64,000 nt of DNA from Candidatus Epulonipiscium sp. Its GTDB lineage: Bacteria > Bacillota > Clostridia > Lachnospirales > Defluviitaleaceae. The DNA is taken from the NCBI GenBank assembly GCA_012518815.1, contig JAAYRK010000003.1:1-64000 (forward strand). The letters are read 5' to 3'. Position numbers and translations under genes: made by a program. The notes under the pieces were generated by a model. The model was given only the letters and a program-made list of their open reading frames with translations, did no database searches and was not told the origin of the DNA. How positions within the stretch are numbered: the stretch's first letter is position 1; each line of letters begins with the position of its first letter. Shown here piece after piece: positions 45,272 to 53,980 of the stretch.

Positions 45272-46258
45272 TTAAATATCCTCCCTTCTTTCTATTGAAG
45301 TAATCTGTACTGCATTTTGCTTTCTATGGATTCCGGGTTTTCCATAAAATTTTAAAAGATTACCCGCTAAAACCTCTAAATCCGAATTAATGTATGAGTC
45401 CAATTTTATAACATCTCCAACTTGCAGGTCAACAAATTCTTCAACAGTTATATGGGTTCTTCCCAAAACAGTAACTACTGGAATTTTAGCTACTTCTAAT
45501 CTTTTTTCTAAAAACTTTTTATAGGCAGATTTATCTTCTTGTTCTACTACTGCAAACCAATATTTAGTATTTAATCTATCCATAATTGGTTCAATTACTA
45601 AGTGTGGAATACAAATATTTATCATGCCTTCGACTTCTCCTAGCTTTATATTTAAGGTAACTAAAGCAATCATTTCATTAGGAGAAATTATTTGTGCAAA
45701 CTGAGAATTGGTTTCAATTTTTTCCAATCTTGGGTTAAGATCGATTACATTTTCCCAAGGTTCTTTTAGTAAACCTATTAATTGTGTAACTATTCTTTCT
45801 AAAAGTATTCTTTCGATTTCAGTGAATTCCCTAATTTTATCAATCATTGAACCTCTTCCGCCTAAAATTCTGTCTATTATTGAATAGCCTAAATTAGGAG
45901 AAAGATCTAATACGATAGAGCCTTTTAAAGGAGCAAAATCTACAATTGATAAAATTACAGGATTAGATAAGGAATTGCTAAATTCATAGTAAGTAACAGC
46001 TTCCGCGTTAATTACATCAACTTGAGTAGCAGTTCGTAAATAGCCAGACAAATATGTAGATATTATTCTTGAATAATTGTCAAAAATAATTTCTAATGTC
46101 CTTAATTGCTCTTTTGCAAATTTTGAAGGTCTAGCAAAATCGTAGTTTTTTATATGTTTTTGTTGACTTGGTTCTTGAATATCTTTAAGATCAATTTCGC
46201 CAGTATTCAATGCTTTTAACAGCTCATCTATTTCATTTTGTGATAATACTTCGCCCAC
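45272..46258 (-). CDS. fliM: flagellar motor switch protein FliM
   Basis: C-ring component that binds CheY-P. The 328 residues have the N-terminal CheY-binding segment VLSQNEIDELLKALNTGEI. The middle CheC-like fold includes RTLEIIFDNYSRIISTYLSGYLRT and ILGGRGSMIDKIREFTEIE. The C-terminal FliN-like domain carries VTVLGRTHITVEEFVDLQVGDVIKL segments. The start is GTG at 46258 with GGGAGG. The fliL-fliM-fliY order is standard. Confidence 0.97.
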   Translation of the reverse strand: MGEVLSQNEIDELLKALNTGEIDLKDIQEPSQQKHIKNYDFARPSKFAKEQLRTLEIIFDNYSRIISTYLSGYLRTATQVDVINAEAVTYYEFSNSLSNPVILSIVDFAPLKGSIVLDLSPNLGYSIIDRILGGRGSMIDKIREFTEIERILLERIVTQLIGLLKEPWENVIDLNPRLEKIETNSQFAQIISPNEMIALVTLNIKLGEVEGMINICIPHLVIEPIMDRLNTKYWFAVVEQEDKSAYKKFLEKRLEVAKIPVVTVLGRTHITVEEFVDLQVGDVIKLDSYINSDLEVLAGNLLKFYGKPGIHRKQNAVQITSIERREDI

Positions 46259-46299
46259 TTAACCACCTCCCGCTACTATGATGAAATTAAAAGTTATCA

Positions 46300-46803
46300 C
46301 TATTGAACAAAAAACTCTCCAAAATAAATATCAGTAATTGTTTTTGTCTGAAAGTATTTATTTAATTCATTTAGTATTTCTTGGCCCATTAACTCTTGTG
46401 CATTAGGTTGTATTACTTCATCATAATTTTTGTTTCTAATTACATTTATAATAATATGTCTAAGTACAGGCATTTTTTCAGTTAACTGCTCATTTATTTT
46501 TTTATAATCTTTTTGACTTTTATCTAAAGCCAATCCTACAGATATGCGAAGAACATACTTATCTTCATCTTTATTATTTTGCATAAGATTGGCAGTTATT
46601 GGCTCATCAATGGAAAGAATTGCTATATCTTCAGAGTTAACTACTATTTTATTATTTTCCCCGTTTAAATTTCCATTCTCATTATTCGTATTATTCATGT
46701 CTTTAAGGGAAGTAAGTGTGAAAAATAGTGTAACAGTTACTGCTATTAAAGCAGTAAATAATATTCCTATGGCTACAAAAATAAATACTTTACTTTTTTC
46801 CAT
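46300..46803 (-). CDS. fliL: flagellar basal body-associated protein FliL
   Basis: Single-pass membrane protein that supports the stator around the motor. The 167 residues have an N-terminal helix (VFIFVAIGILFTALIAVTV, about 6-24), a short Asn-rich linker and a periplasmic-side domain with VLRISVGLALDKSQKDYKKINEQL and LRHIIINVIRNKNYDEV. The C-terminus TKTITDIYFGEFFVQ matches the family. The ATG at 46803 has GGGGGAT upstream. It follows motB by 23 bases. Confidence 0.95.
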   Translation of the reverse strand: MEKSKVFIFVAIGILFTALIAVTVTLFFTLTSLKDMNNTNNENGNLNGENNKIVVNSEDIAILSIDEPITANLMQNNKDEDKYVLRISVGLALDKSQKDYKKINEQLTEKMPVLRHIIINVIRNKNYDEVIQPNAQELMGQEILNELNKYFQTKTITDIYFGEFFVQ

Positions 46804-46826
46804 TATAATCCCCCTTATTGAATCAA

Positions 46827-47603
46827 TTAATTATTGATTCCTACATTTGTTGCATATTCACTAAGTATTTTAATTTCTACTCTTCTATTTTTTGCCCTTC
46901 CCTCAGCTGTGGAATTATCAGCAATGGGGACATATTCACCAAATCCTTCGGTTGAAAATTGGCTAGGAGTAAAATTTAATTCATTAATATAATATTTTGC
47001 CACTGCTATAGCTCTTGCAGCAGATAGTTCCCAGTTACTAGGAAATTGTGGTGTATTTATAGGTCTGTTATCTGTATGACCTTCAAAGCGGATTCTATTA
47101 TTGGGGTATTTTGCAAGTTGTATCCCTATCTTATCTAATATGCTAATTGCTTCAGGTTTTAAATCAGCTTTACCGCTGTCAAATAATATACCATCTTTAA
47201 ATGTTATGGTAACAAAATGATCTCCCAAATCTACATCAATTGCATCATCTAGTTCGTTTTCACTAACAAACGAACTAATTTCAGAATACATTTTTTTAAG
47301 TTCTTCTATACTTCTTAAATCAATCTCAGCAGTAGTTTCAGCAATATATTTTTCTAAATCGGGCAATTGACTTATTCCATTACCTATTTCACTACCATCT
47401 CCTAATGTAGAGCCACCACCTGGTAAAATACCAATTGAACCCTCCATTGAATTTACAAATGCCCTAAATTTAGAAATATCTACCGTTGACATAGCAAAAA
47501 GAAGAACAAAAAAAGTAAGTAGTAAAGTTACCATATCTCCATATGTAGTCATCCATTCTGGTGCACCTTGGCTTGCTTCTTCTGACTTTCTTCTTCTTGC
47601 CAT
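46827..47603 (-). CDS. motB: flagellar motor stator protein MotB
   Basis: Peptidoglycan-anchored stator subunit. It has 258 residues from the ATG at 47603. A basic N-terminus is followed by one membrane helix with the proton/sodium-binding Asp in TTYGDMVTLLLTFFVLLFAMS-like context (Asp about residue 25). A plug/linker region and the OmpA-type domain (FDSGKADLKPEAISIL, IRFEGHTDNRPI, NWELSAARAIAVAKYYI, NRRVEIKIL) complete it. The GTG three codons upstream lies inside the ribosome site and overlaps the motA stop. MotA and MotB sit inside the fla/che operon, as in many clostridia. Confidence 0.96.
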   Translation of the reverse strand: MARRRKSEEASQGAPEWMTTYGDMVTLLLTFFVLLFAMSTVDISKFRAFVNSMEGSIGILPGGGSTLGDGSEIGNGISQLPDLEKYIAETTAEIDLRSIEELKKMYSEISSFVSENELDDAIDVDLGDHFVTITFKDGILFDSGKADLKPEAISILDKIGIQLAKYPNNRIRFEGHTDNRPINTPQFPSNWELSAARAIAVAKYYINELNFTPSQFSTEGFGEYVPIADNSTAEGRAKNRRVEIKILSEYATNVGINN

Positions 47604-47604
47604 T

Positions 47605-48396
47605 TTATTCACCTACCTCTATACTATCATCATTTCTATTCATAGTTTCACGTAGAGTTGGTGATAAGAATGCTTTTAGTTTTTCCTCGATTATTCTTGG
47701 ATTTTCTCCTGCTTGAATAGATAGAAGTCCTTCAATCATTACTTCTTTTAAGAGTATTTCTTCATCACTTCTTACCTTTAATTTGGTTGCTGTAGGAGAT
47801 GCAAAAAAGTTGGCTAAAACTGAACCATAGAATGTTGTAACCAATGCAACAGCCATTGCAGGTCCAATAGTTGAAGGGTCATTTAACTGGTCTAACATGG
47901 CAATAAGACCAATTAAGGTTCCAATCATACCCCAGGCAGGACCTAAACTAGCTATATTGCCCCAAAAACCTTGAACTTCGCTATGTCTGCCTTCTATAAA
48001 TGCTAATTCTGTTTCTAATATATTTCTAACCAATTCAGGGTCTGTACCATCAACAATCAATAAAACTCCTTTTTGTAAAAACTTATCATCCATATCTTGA
48101 GCAGCTTCTTCAAGGGCTAGTAACCCTTCTTTTCTTGCAATATTAGCCAATTCAATTATTTTTTGAATTATATTTCCTGTATTCATTTCTTTAGTTTGAA
48201 AAATTAAACGGATAGTTTTTAGTGAATTCATAAATTTATTCATAGGATAAGCAACTAGCATAGATGCTAAGGTTCCACCAAAAGTAATCATAACTGAAGG
48301 TATATCAATAAATAAACCTAATCGCCCATTCATTGCTATAGAAACAATCATAAAAACAAAACCTAATATTAGTCCAAGAACGGTTGAAATGTCCAA
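47605..48396 (-). CDS. motA: flagellar motor stator protein MotA
   Basis: Stator channel subunit. About 263 residues from a TTG at 48396, preferred because GAGGTGA lies 5 bases upstream; a GTG at 48405 overlaps that site. Four membrane segments are visible, with the cytoplasmic loop holding AQDMDDKFLQKGVLLIVDG and the conserved FWGNIASLGPAWGMIGTLIGLIAML followed by LVTTFYGSVLANFF. The conserved charged loop residues cannot be assigned without alignment. It follows flbD, whose stop overlaps this ribosome site. Confidence 0.95.
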   Translation of the reverse strand: MDISTVLGLILGFVFMIVSIAMNGRLGLFIDIPSVMITFGGTLASMLVAYPMNKFMNSLKTIRLIFQTKEMNTGNIIQKIIELANIARKEGLLALEEAAQDMDDKFLQKGVLLIVDGTDPELVRNILETELAFIEGRHSEVQGFWGNIASLGPAWGMIGTLIGLIAMLDQLNDPSTIGPAMAVALVTTFYGSVLANFFASPTATKLKVRSDEEILLKEVMIEGLLSIQAGENPRIIEEKLKAFLSPTLRETMNRNDDSIEVGE

Positions 48397-48401
48397 TAAA
48401 C

Positions 48402-48605
48402 TCACCTCACTTTATTGCTAATATCTCCAAGTATTTTTTGTTTGTATTCAATGACATAATTGATTATTTCTTCTATAGTTTCTTTTACAACAATTTTTCT
48501 ACCTGTAGTCATTGTGATAACTGTATCAGGAGTCTCTTCGATAAATTCAATTAAATCTGAGTTAATAACAATATAACTATCATTTAATCTTGTTACTTTT
48601 ATCAT
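48402..48605 (-). CDS. flbD: FlbD/SwrD family flagellar protein
   Basis: A 67-residue protein from the ATG at 48605 (AGAGGG 6 bases upstream; earlier in-frame ATGs lie in or before this site). The family pattern MIKVTRLNDSYIVINSDLIEFIEETPDTVITMTTGRKIVVKET is present, readable as IKVTRLND, INSDLIEFIEETPDT and TTGRKIVVKE. Bacillus SwrD (YlzI) raises flagellar torque and is needed for swarming. Its position between flgE and motA suits a role in stator function. Confidence 0.92.
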   Translation of the reverse strand: MIKVTRLNDSYIVINSDLIEFIEETPDTVITMTTGRKIVVKETIEEIINYVIEYKQKILGDISNKVR

Positions 48606-48634
48606 ATACATCCCTCTTTTGGACATCAAATTAC

Positions 48635-48670
48635 CTCGCACCTTAAGACAAAAGTGTCTTAAAGTGCGAG
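48635..48670 (-). repeat. 16-bp hairpin between flgE and flbD-motAB
   Basis: A perfectly paired 16-bp stem (48635-48650 with 48655-48670, one G-U pair, core CTCGCAC...GTGCGAG) has a 4-base loop. It starts 8 bases after the flgE stop and ends about 30 bases before flbD. There is no U-run on the minus strand (GUAAUUUGAUG follows), so it is unlike an intrinsic terminator. It may set different mRNA stability for the hook and motor parts of the operon. Confidence 0.75.
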
Positions 48671-48678
48671 AAAGCTAA

Positions 48679-50022
48679 TTAACGTTTTAAATTAACTAAC
48701 TCTTGAAGCATTTCATCAGATGTGGTAATTATTCTTGAATTCGCTTGGAAACCTCTTTGGGTTGTAATCATTTCTGTAAATTCTTTAGCGAGGTCCACAT
48801 TAGACATTTCTAACACTCCACCTTGGAGATTAGGTTCATTTCCAATACCATCAAATTCACCAGAGTTAGGAGTAGTAGTAAACAAGTTGTCTCCTACTTT
48901 TTGAAGTCCAGCTGGATTTCTGAAAGTAGCAATTACCACTTGACCTAGCATTTTTTGCTGGCCATTACTGTATTGAGCAATAATAATTCCATCTGCACCA
49001 ATACTATATCCAGACAATTCACCTGGTTCACGGCCTGCTCCTAGACCATTAGAATCGCCCATTAAAGGGTCAATATTGGTTTTTTGGTTGTACTGTGTTA
49101 ATCCAGTAAAATCTACAGTAAGAGGACCTATTGTAGATTTGATTAAAGGATCTCCAGCACTTAAGTCTGCTGTTAAATCAAAAGGATTTCCTCCATTGGA
49201 AATTGTAAATGTACCATTGGTACCACCAGAATTTTCAATATCTAGATTCCCATCGCTATCAAATACAATAGTAATAGAATCCTCTTCTGCTCCTACATTT
49301 TCTAATGTATAAACATTCCCGTTAGTATCTGTTAATCTTAAAGTATCGGGAATATCCAAATTCCATTCAGAAGCAGTAGAATCATATGTCATATTAAGAT
49401 TTGCACTATATAGATTACCTAAGCTATCATAAAATTTTAATTGGATTGGAATTCCAGTAGTTGTAATACCATCTTGAATATTTATATTTCCTTGTATTCT
49501 AAGATTAGTTGTAGCTTCAGGGTCCGCAGTTAGATTTTCAGGTTTGTCTAATTTTAAATCTTCAACAGCACCTCTTTGAATTCTGGTTCCATTATCAACG
49601 GCAGGCCATCCTTTTACCTTCATCCCATTAGGAATAGTTAAATTTCCATCATCATCTTTTCTAAATACTCCAGCTCTTGTAAAGTAAGTTCCACTTTCGT
49701 CACCAACGATAAAAAATCCTTCACCTTCAATCATTAAATCGAAAGGATTGTCTGTTCTTTGAGCAGCTCCTATTGTCATTAATGTATCAATTGAAGAAAT
49801 GTTTGTACCTAAACCAATTTGCATTGGGTTTCGTCCACCTCTACCAGTTTCCTGGCTAGCACCACTTCCCCCTTGAAGAGTTTGGCTAAATACTTCATTA
49901 AAAGTTACACGGCTTGACTTAAAAGCTGTTGTGTTTACGTTAGCAATGTTATTACCTATAACATCCATTTTAGTCTGATGTACTCTTAAGCCAGAAATGC
50001 CTGAAAACATTGATCTCATCAT
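48679..50022 (-). CDS. flgE: flagellar hook protein FlgE
   Basis: Hook subunit of 447 residues from the ATG at 50022 (GGAGG 9 bases upstream; the next codon is also ATG). The N-terminal rod/hook motif MFSGISGLRVHQTKMDVIGNNIANVNTTAFKSSRVTF is present in full. Hook beta-domain sequences follow, and the C-terminal part has GVLEMSNVDLAKEFTEMITTQRGFQANSRIITTSDEML. The beta-domain is larger than in the rod proteins FlgB/FlgC, which supports hook over rod. It lies after the flagellar operon protein gene and before a strong hairpin. Confidence 0.95.
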   Translation of the reverse strand: MMRSMFSGISGLRVHQTKMDVIGNNIANVNTTAFKSSRVTFNEVFSQTLQGGSGASQETGRGGRNPMQIGLGTNISSIDTLMTIGAAQRTDNPFDLMIEGEGFFIVGDESGTYFTRAGVFRKDDDGNLTIPNGMKVKGWPAVDNGTRIQRGAVEDLKLDKPENLTADPEATTNLRIQGNINIQDGITTTGIPIQLKFYDSLGNLYSANLNMTYDSTASEWNLDIPDTLRLTDTNGNVYTLENVGAEEDSITIVFDSDGNLDIENSGGTNGTFTISNGGNPFDLTADLSAGDPLIKSTIGPLTVDFTGLTQYNQKTNIDPLMGDSNGLGAGREPGELSGYSIGADGIIIAQYSNGQQKMLGQVVIATFRNPAGLQKVGDNLFTTTPNSGEFDGIGNEPNLQGGVLEMSNVDLAKEFTEMITTQRGFQANSRIITTSDEMLQELVNLKR

Positions 50023-50119
50023 AATAAATGACCTCCTTACAATGTGGATAATTTGGTGCGGTAATTTAATCATCTTTTCTGTCATTCCAAGATGAAAAGC
50101 TTCCTACAAGAGGTCCAGC

Positions 50120-50506
50120 TTAAATAATTACAGCACCGTCAATATTAGTAAAAACTGCATCTTTTGTTTGGTTAGAATCCATTGCTGTAACAACAATACG
50201 GTTCTTAACATTAACTACTAAAGCAATTTGATCCATTAAAACTAAAGAATCCTTTATTCCTTTTTCTTTTGCTTTATCAATTGCTTTTTCTAGTTTATCA
50301 GATTGTTCTTTAGTAATAACAATATTTCGTGCATCTAATCTCATAGCAGCATGTTTGGAAAATTTAATATTGTTGTTAGAAGAAATCTTATCTTGCAAAA
50401 CTTGTTGGAATTCATTTGTATATACATTGTTATTTTGATTTTGAATTTTATTGTTTTTTGGAGTATTAATTGGGGTAATTTTAACGGGATTATGATTTAT
50501 TCTCAT
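50120..50506 (-). CDS. flagellar operon protein (TIGR02530 family)
   Basis: A 128-residue protein from the ATG at 50506, with AGGTGG upstream. The C-terminal 80 residues carry the family pattern: KFSKHAAMRLDARNI, then KLEKAIDKAKEKGIKDSLVLMDQIALVVNVKNRIVVTAMD in successive blocks. An N-terminal Asn/Lys/Gln-rich region is variable. Such proteins are found between flgD and flgE in many Firmicutes and have no established function. The gaps to flgD (16 bases) and flgE (97 bases) are consistent with cotranscription. Confidence 0.9.
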   Translation of the reverse strand: MRINHNPVKITPINTPKNNKIQNQNNNVYTNEFQQVLQDKISSNNNIKFSKHAAMRLDARNIVITKEQSDKLEKAIDKAKEKGIKDSLVLMDQIALVVNVKNRIVVTAMDSNQTKDAVFTNIDGAVII

Positions 50507-50522
50507 AAAATCACCACCTTTA

Positions 50523-51332
50523 TTAGCCTTCATATACTTTTGTAATATCTTCGTAGGCTAATTCTTTACCATTAACTACTACATACATATCTTTGTCCCG
50601 CATTAAAATATAATCAACTTTTCCATTGACTTCCTCAAATTCACTTGTTTCAGGATTAAAGTATTTACCCAATACTCTCTTTCCAGTAATAGATTCCTTT
50701 TCTACTACACCTGTTAGATTGTCCATTATTGTCTCAATATAGAAGTCATCTGAACCTACTACAAGGTAAGGAATGCCATTTTTCATGTTAATATGTCTTA
50801 CTAAACCCTCTATGTATTCCAATTTGTTATCAGTAGGATTATTTCTAGTAAATTGAATAACCTTTCCAATCAGCTCAAACGGACTGCTTGGTTGGTCATC
50901 TATTCCTAATATACTAGCATCTGTTACTAGGGTAACATCTTCAACTGCAATTTCCCTATTTCCTACTAGTAAATAAGCTTTATTATTTGTAATTTTCACA
51001 AAGTCAACTTTTCCTTGGACAATTTCAACATCAGATGTCTGCTTATTAACAATAGTAGCTTGAATTTCTTTTCCTATTAAGGAAAAAGCTTTTGTATTTT
51101 CTAAGGTTTTGTTCATGTTTTGCATTTGTTCCAATGAGCTAAATTGAGCCATTTGAGCTAAAAATTCCTTATCATCCGTGGGATTAAGTGGATCTTGGTG
51201 TCTTAATTGGGTTACCAAAAGATTTAAGAAAGCATCTTTATCTAATGTGTTTTTTGGAGCAGTATCCTCTTTGCGATACTTAATTCTTGAGTCATCGGGA
51301 CTAATATAATTAACTTTTTGAACATCTGCCAT
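50523..51332 (-). CDS. flgD: flagellar hook cap protein FlgD with three C-terminal repeats
   Basis: Scaffold for hook polymerisation. The N-terminal domain (about 25-75) has the family signature LDKDAFLNLLVTQLRHQDPLNP and FLAQMAQFSSLEQM. After that come three similar modules of about 55 residues: 83-135, 152-205 and 213-269. Each has a G-K near its start, a Gly-Lys/Leu-Val turn in the middle and a Y-L/V-V-V strand before an acidic end. Bacillus FlgD has only one such module. The ATG at 51332 has GGAGG upstream. It lies between fliK and the flagellar operon protein. Confidence 0.95.
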   Translation of the reverse strand: MADVQKVNYISPDDSRIKYRKEDTAPKNTLDKDAFLNLLVTQLRHQDPLNPTDDKEFLAQMAQFSSLEQMQNMNKTLENTKAFSLIGKEIQATIVNKQTSDVEIVQGKVDFVKITNNKAYLLVGNREIAVEDVTLVTDASILGIDDQPSSPFELIGKVIQFTRNNPTDNKLEYIEGLVRHINMKNGIPYLVVGSDDFYIETIMDNLTGVVEKESITGKRVLGKYFNPETSEFEEVNGKVDYILMRDKDMYVVVNGKELAYEDITKVYEG

Positions 51333-51360
51333 TTTTTCACCTCCAAACTATTTGGAATAG

Positions 51361-52734
51361 CTATGCAGAAAAATCAATTTGACTTTCTGAACGTTTGTAA
51401 GGATTATTAACTTCGTCTAAATAAATTTCATCAGGATTGCTTACAAAATCTGAAATAATGTTACTGATTCTTTTATTAGACTTTGAAGATTTTTCCTTCA
51501 TTAGATGTGAATGTTGATTTTGAAACTCTTGTTTCACAAACACTTCAAGATTTTCAACTTTTAATCCTTGCTCTTGAAGGGCATCTCTTAATTGATTAAA
51601 ATTGGATTCAATTATTTCTTTTACAGCCTGATTTTCAGCTATAAATTGAGCAGTTACAATTCCTCTTTCAGTAACAATTTTTAAATCCAATTTCCCTAAA
51701 TGGTCTGGCTTAAGCTGTAAGTTGATTTCTGATGTATTATCACTAACGTTTAATTTAATATGTTCTACCATTTGTTCCATAATATCTTGTGGACTTATTA
51801 GATTGTTAACTTGTCTTCCTAATAAAGTATCTGTTAAACTATCTGTTTTTTGCAATTGGGATTCTAAGCTTTGTTGAATTACTATGTTTTTATTGTCTAA
51901 AATAATCTCTTTCGGATTATTTAAATTATCAGCTTTTAGGAATCCTTCATCAGCTTTTAATTCTTTTTTCGTATTGCTATTATCATTCTTTTCAAATTCA
52001 AAGCTAAATTTTTCTTCATTTAAGCCAGTGTTATGGTTTTCAACTAGAGACTCTTCAGCATTGATAATATTATTATCATTGGCTTTTTCAACAGCTTCAT
52101 GATTTTCAAGTTGGCTGCTATTATTAGATGTAGTTTTGGGATTCAATTCTTCCGTATCATTATTGTCAAAAAGATTTACTTGTTCTTCTAGTGCATTGAA
52201 TAAATTGTCTTCAAGTATAGGATAAGTGGCTTTTAATTCATCCATTACACTAATAATGTCTTTATACAAGTCATTAATGTTTGGAATAGATAATAAATCA
52301 ATGGAACTTGATACATCTACTAGCTTTTGAAGAAAAATATTAATATTAGTCTGTAATAGTAAGTCATAAGCTGTAAGACCTGCTTCATCTAAGGCTTCAA
52401 TTATTTCTTCTTCACTAAAACCTGTTTTTTCTACTAGATTTTTAATGATTTGTTTTTCATCAGGCATTTCTTTATTATTTATTTGCCCATCCTTAGTATT
52501 GGTTTGTCGTGTGGTATTTAATTTCTTATTATGATAATCTGCTTCTTGAGAACTGTTTATATTGTTTTTATTATTGTCGTCAATAGAAGCCTTTGAAATT
52601 AAATTATCCTTGCTGTCACAACTATTGTTTAATAACTTATCAAAGCTATCGTTATTAGTATTCTTAGCAGTAACATTGGAGTAAGATTTAACTGACTCAG
52701 CTGCAAAATCAAATGACAGCATTTGAACGTTCAT
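51361..52734 (-). CDS. fliK: flagellar hook-length control protein FliK
   Basis: Secreted ruler that sets hook length and triggers the export switch. The 457 residues have a long low-complexity N-terminal and middle region rich in N, D, K, S and E. The C-terminal hook-length domain (about 330-420) reads NLQLKPDHLGKLDLKIVTERG and QLRDALQEQGLKVENLEVFV in part. One patch, FSEEEIIEALDEAGLTAYDLL (about 100-120), looks like a small helical domain. The ATG at 52734 has a GGAGGGGG site. Identification is by the C-terminal domain and location. Confidence 0.93.
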   Translation of the reverse strand: MNVQMLSFDFAAESVKSYSNVTAKNTNNDSFDKLLNNSCDSKDNLISKASIDDNNKNNINSSQEADYHNKKLNTTRQTNTKDGQINNKEMPDEKQIIKNLVEKTGFSEEEIIEALDEAGLTAYDLLLQTNINIFLQKLVDVSSSIDLLSIPNINDLYKDIISVMDELKATYPILEDNLFNALEEQVNLFDNNDTEELNPKTTSNNSSQLENHEAVEKANDNNIINAEESLVENHNTGLNEEKFSFEFEKNDNSNTKKELKADEGFLKADNLNNPKEIILDNKNIVIQQSLESQLQKTDSLTDTLLGRQVNNLISPQDIMEQMVEHIKLNVSDNTSEINLQLKPDHLGKLDLKIVTERGIVTAQFIAENQAVKEIIESNFNQLRDALQEQGLKVENLEVFVKQEFQNQHSHLMKEKSSKSNKRISNIISDFVSNPDEIYLDEVNNPYKRSESQIDFSA

Positions 52735-52755
52735 ATCCCCCCTCCTTTCATGTTT

Positions 52756-53508
52756 TTATTGTGGTGCTAAGCTTTTAACTAATCTGGCTGCACGTTCAGG
52801 ATTCATTTCTTCAATAATTGCAGCCTGTTGTTCACTATCTATATTATTAAATATTAGAACAACCAAATCCATATCAGTAACCAGCATTTCCTCTACGACT
52901 TTTGCAGCACTTGCTGGATCCATTGTTTGAAAAGGTTCAGCATATCTTTTTATTTCTTGTGTTCTAAATTCTTCAATAATTAATTCTTTATATATTTCAG
53001 TAGCTGTTTCAGGATAAAAAGTCTTGAAAAACTCTATAAAGGCCTTTGGATCTTCCTGTGCTACCATTTTACTAAATTCGTTTTTTTCAATCTTAAACTG
53101 TATCTGCTGTTCTTCAATTTCTCTAAGCCTTTTTATTTCTGCTTCAAGTCTTTCAAATGTATTTTGATAAGAAAGGAGCTGCTCATCCTTGGATTCCAAT
53201 TGATTTTTAAGAGTGTTTAATTCCTTTAATAATTTTTCTTTTGAATAGTTGGAATATTTGTCTATCTCTTTGTCTAATGGAGGAAGTATATTATTTACAA
53301 TAGGAATATTTTCTAATAAAGATCGCAAATATTTTTCTGTTAGATTTCCTACATTAAAACGTATAATAGCAGCTAATCCAATTAATATGATTATAACGAC
53401 TATAATTACAGTAAGCTTAGAACTTTTCTTTTTGCCTTCAAATGAAGGAGTATTTTCATCCTTGCTTGTTGGGGTTGAGGTAGTAACTTTACTGGCTATT
53501 TGTCTCAC
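52756..53508 (-). CDS. MotE-like membrane protein with MgtE-N-type domain
   Basis: A 250-residue protein (YlxF position in Bacillus). It has a membrane helix (LTVIIVVIIILIGLAAII, about 32-50), a coiled coil (about 85-140) and a C-terminal MgtE-N-like helical domain with AEPFQTMDPASAAKVVEEML and EEMNPERAARLVKSL. Such proteins act as stator or basal body chaperones in some bacteria. The start is unusual: the only standard in-frame codon is the GTG at 53508, directly against its AGGA site, whereas an ATA at 53499 has ideal spacing from AGGAG. It overlaps the end of fliJ by about 10-20 bases. Confidence 0.85.
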   Translation of the reverse strand: MRQIASKVTTSTPTSKDENTPSFEGKKKSSKLTVIIVVIIILIGLAAIIRFNVGNLTEKYLRSLLENIPIVNNILPPLDKEIDKYSNYSKEKLLKELNTLKNQLESKDEQLLSYQNTFERLEAEIKRLREIEEQQIQFKIEKNEFSKMVAQEDPKAFIEFFKTFYPETATEIYKELIIEEFRTQEIKRYAEPFQTMDPASAAKVVEEMLVTDMDLVVLIFNNIDSEQQAAIIEEMNPERAARLVKSLAPQ

Positions 53509-53959
53509 TCCTATCTATAAGACGGTTCTGAGATTTAAAACTTACGATTTCATCAATTATTTTTTGTTCCTTTTTATTTTCTTCATCTAAAAAATTAATC
53601 CACTCTTTTTCCTTTAATTTTTCAAGCATTTTCTTTTGTTTTGAAGCTTCTATTAATTCTTGACGTTTTTCTTCTGCTCTTTTTTTGGCAAGGATTATAT
53701 TATCTTCTTGCTCTGCAATTCTTACTTTTAAATAATTAGCGTAATTATTATAAAAGATTATTTCTCTAGGAGAAATTGAGTCAAGCATTTTTGTTCTTAA
53801 TAAACTAAATAAAGAAATAGATTCATTAACCAACTTTTCTTTTAGTTCAACTTCTCTTTGAAGCTTATTAAGTGCATCTGAATACTCTTGCTTCTTTTTA
53901 TCTTCAAATTTCTCTCTGATATTTAATACACTTTCCAAGCGAAATTGAAAGCGGCTCAT
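53489..53959 (-). CDS. fliJ: flagellar export protein FliJ
   Basis: Coiled-coil chaperone-escort of the export ATPase. The 156 residues are almost entirely helical and charged, starting FQFRLESVLNIREKFEDKKKQEYSDAL as in the family, with long heptad-like K/E-rich stretches. The ATG at 53959 has AAAGGAG upstream. It lies 21 bases after fliI. Identification is from the N-terminal motif, length and the fliH-fliI-fliJ order. Confidence 0.93.
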   Translation of the reverse strand: MSRFQFRLESVLNIREKFEDKKKQEYSDALNKLQREVELKEKLVNESISLFSLLRTKMLDSISPREIIFYNNYANYLKVRIAEQEDNIILAKKRAEEKRQELIEASKQKKMLEKLKEKEWINFLDEENKKEQKIIDEIVSFKSQNRLIDRSETNSQ

Positions 53960-53980
53960 AAAAATCTCCTTTTAGATTGC

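Noticed and set aside
50030-50110. A 7-bp stem (TCATCTT/AAGATGA) between the flagellar operon protein gene and flgE
   Set aside because: The loop is large, the stem weak and no tail or conserved motif supports a function.
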